Shown one piece after another: positions 62,901 through 64,000 of a stretch of 64,000 bases of DNA (positions are counted from its first letter, which is position 1; each line of letters opens with the position of its first letter). Source of the DNA: Tetrahymena elliotti 4EA (Eukaryota; Ciliophora; Oligohymenophorea; Hymenostomatida; Tetrahymenidae); contig JH720293.1 in assembly GCA_000231825.2 (NCBI GenBank), forward strand, positions 3,440,826 through 3,504,825. The letters run 5' to 3'. The notes beneath the pieces were generated by a model. The model was not told the origin of the DNA. It made no database searches and worked only from the letters and a program-made list of their open reading frames with translations. Position numbers and translations under genes: made by a program.

Positions 62901-64000
62901 AACTCAAAATAGCAATCCATCTTCTTAATAAGATTTTTTTTAATCTTCCTAATAAAATACTTATGGAAATTCTTCGATGATCAAAAAAGGAGGTCTTTAG
63001 CCTATACAACAACAACAACTAAATCCTTCATAAATCAATCAAAATAACCCTCCACATTAGATACCCCCTTAGTAAACTAAACTTTACTAGCCTCCTCCTC
63101 CACCCCCTCCACCTATCTAAAATTAACAATAGTAGCAGTAAATTTAAAATTCTCAATAATCATTAAATTATGGATCGTAAATGTAAATGAGTAATTCAAA
63201 AATATAATCAAACCAACAAAACTAAGGCACTTTAAATATACCCAAAATTTTATCTATCCCATAAATCTAAATGAACTCTAAAATAAACTAAATGAATTAA
63301 AATAATAATATTCCACCTCCTAATGTATCTTCTCAAAATTATGAAAGCAGTAAAATGTAAAGTAATAGCAATTTTACTTAATAGTCTCCATCTCAAAGCA
63401 TTCCTTTACCTAATCCTAATTAAAGTTCAAGTCAGATAAGAGGATTTGAAAATATTTCTCCTTCACCCTTCTTTTATGATGAAAGGCAAAAAAATCCTTC
63501 AAATTAAGGAAACAACCAACAATAATTCAACAGCAGGAATAACAGGTAAAACTCAAGCCAATCTTATTAACAATAAAATCAATAGCAATAAGGATCTCAG
63601 TAGAATTTTTCACAATAGCAAGCATAGCCAAAAGTAATTTTTGCAATTTTTTATTTATTTGAAATAATTTAACTCCTTTTAAAATAAAGAATAAAAGAAA
63701 TGAAACAAATGACTAAATGATAATTGAAAATGAAGCAATGCAAAAGCAGTAAAATTAAGATGACATATTTGACTCTAGTGAATAAGAAAGTAATCAGTAA
63801 GCTCCAGAATAATTTAAAAAACAAATGTAAGCAATAGGAATACTGTAATAAATGAACGAAAGTAAAAAAGTTTCAGGTAAGAAAACCCCTAATTATGAAA
63901 ACCAACAAGGCAGCATTTAAAGTTTGAACCAAATCTTAGATTTATAAGGTATTAACAAGACAAATCAATAAAATTCTTTTGGTTTAAATAATAAAGAATT
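59976..64000 (+). CDS. CCCH zinc-finger protein, ZC3H4/ZC3H6-like, with Gln/Asn/Pro-rich tail (runs off the window)
   Basis: Three consecutive C-x7-C-x5-C-x3-H fingers are visible: CEFLKKGSCSKGAECTFSH (60783-60840), CKFFLGNSCEKGDSCQFSH (about 61045-61100) and CKFYFTRECEKHTKCPFSH (about 61116-61178). An intron from about 60860 to 61038 separates the first two. Such triple fingers bind RNA and match the ZC3H4/6/8-Su(s) family. Upstream is a Lys/Asn-rich segment (KKKGKKKES...). The proposed start at 59976 gives MSSQDLEEGEISFQE, recalling the EDGE/EEGE N-terminus of ZC3H4/6, but exon joins from 60050 to 60550 are uncertain. From about 61440 to 63640 the protein is Gln/Asn/Ser-rich with many poly-Pro runs (for example near 62216, 62290 and 63090). 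An intron near 63634-63690 leads in frame into PKNKRNETNDQMIIENEAMQ, which continues past 64000, so the 3' end is missing. Confidence 0.82.

Noticed and set aside
1..64000. Transposon, CRISPR, rRNA, telomere repeat or viral genes
   Set aside because: No direct-repeat arrays with spacers, transposase or polymerase motifs, rRNA cores or GGGGTT/CCCCAA arrays were seen; the single CCCCAA after the tRNA is not repeated.

Overview
The window is macronuclear-type DNA from an oligohymenophorean ciliate, most likely Tetrahymena or a close relative. Base composition is extremely A+T rich. Short A+T-rich introns of the GT...TAG/AAG type (about 50-150 nt) interrupt almost every gene. TAA and TAG occur in frame throughout clearly conserved proteins, where they read as glutamine, and TGA is the only stop codon used. 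Standard-code ORF calling therefore misses nearly all genes here. Exon boundaries were read by eye; gene outer limits are usually firm, while internal splice sites are approximate.

Layout. One tRNA-Pro(AGG) opens the window (14-85). From 257 to 9615 lie two minus-strand genes: a tubulin tyrosine ligase-like (TTLL) enzyme with a very long disordered N-terminus, and an AIF-like flavoprotein whose Rieske and Rossmann motifs have decayed. After a 4.2-kb gap comes a plus-strand cluster from 13865 to 24583: a Cys-rich multi-pass membrane protein, a broken partial copy of it, a NAP/SET histone chaperone, SRP19 overlapped by an upstream ORF, and a coiled-coil protein. Two minus-strand genes follow (25258-29807): the small GTPase IFT27 and an XPD-family protein that has lost its helicase ATPase motifs but kept the four iron-sulfur cysteines. 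Next are two 7.2-kb tandem paralogues (30890-38105 and 39420-46663) encoding very large multi-pass membrane proteins with a PAS-like segment (TmcB-like, tentative). The right part holds an intronless Asn/Gln-rich protein (minus), a D-Ala-D-Ala carboxypeptidase-family (S11) protein (minus), a MATE transporter (plus), a small ORF, and a three-finger CCCH zinc-finger protein with a huge Gln/Asn/Pro-rich tail that runs off the right edge.

There is no operon logic. Two genes have ciliary or tubulin roles (TTLL, IFT27), and SRP19, NAP and MATE are housekeeping. The items that most deserve attention are the ATPase-dead XPD-like protein, the motif-decayed AIF/Rieske protein, the tandem membrane-receptor-like pair with a conserved 40-bp block 50 nt upstream of each start, and the ZC3H4-like protein. 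No CRISPR array, rRNA, insertion sequence or telomere was seen.
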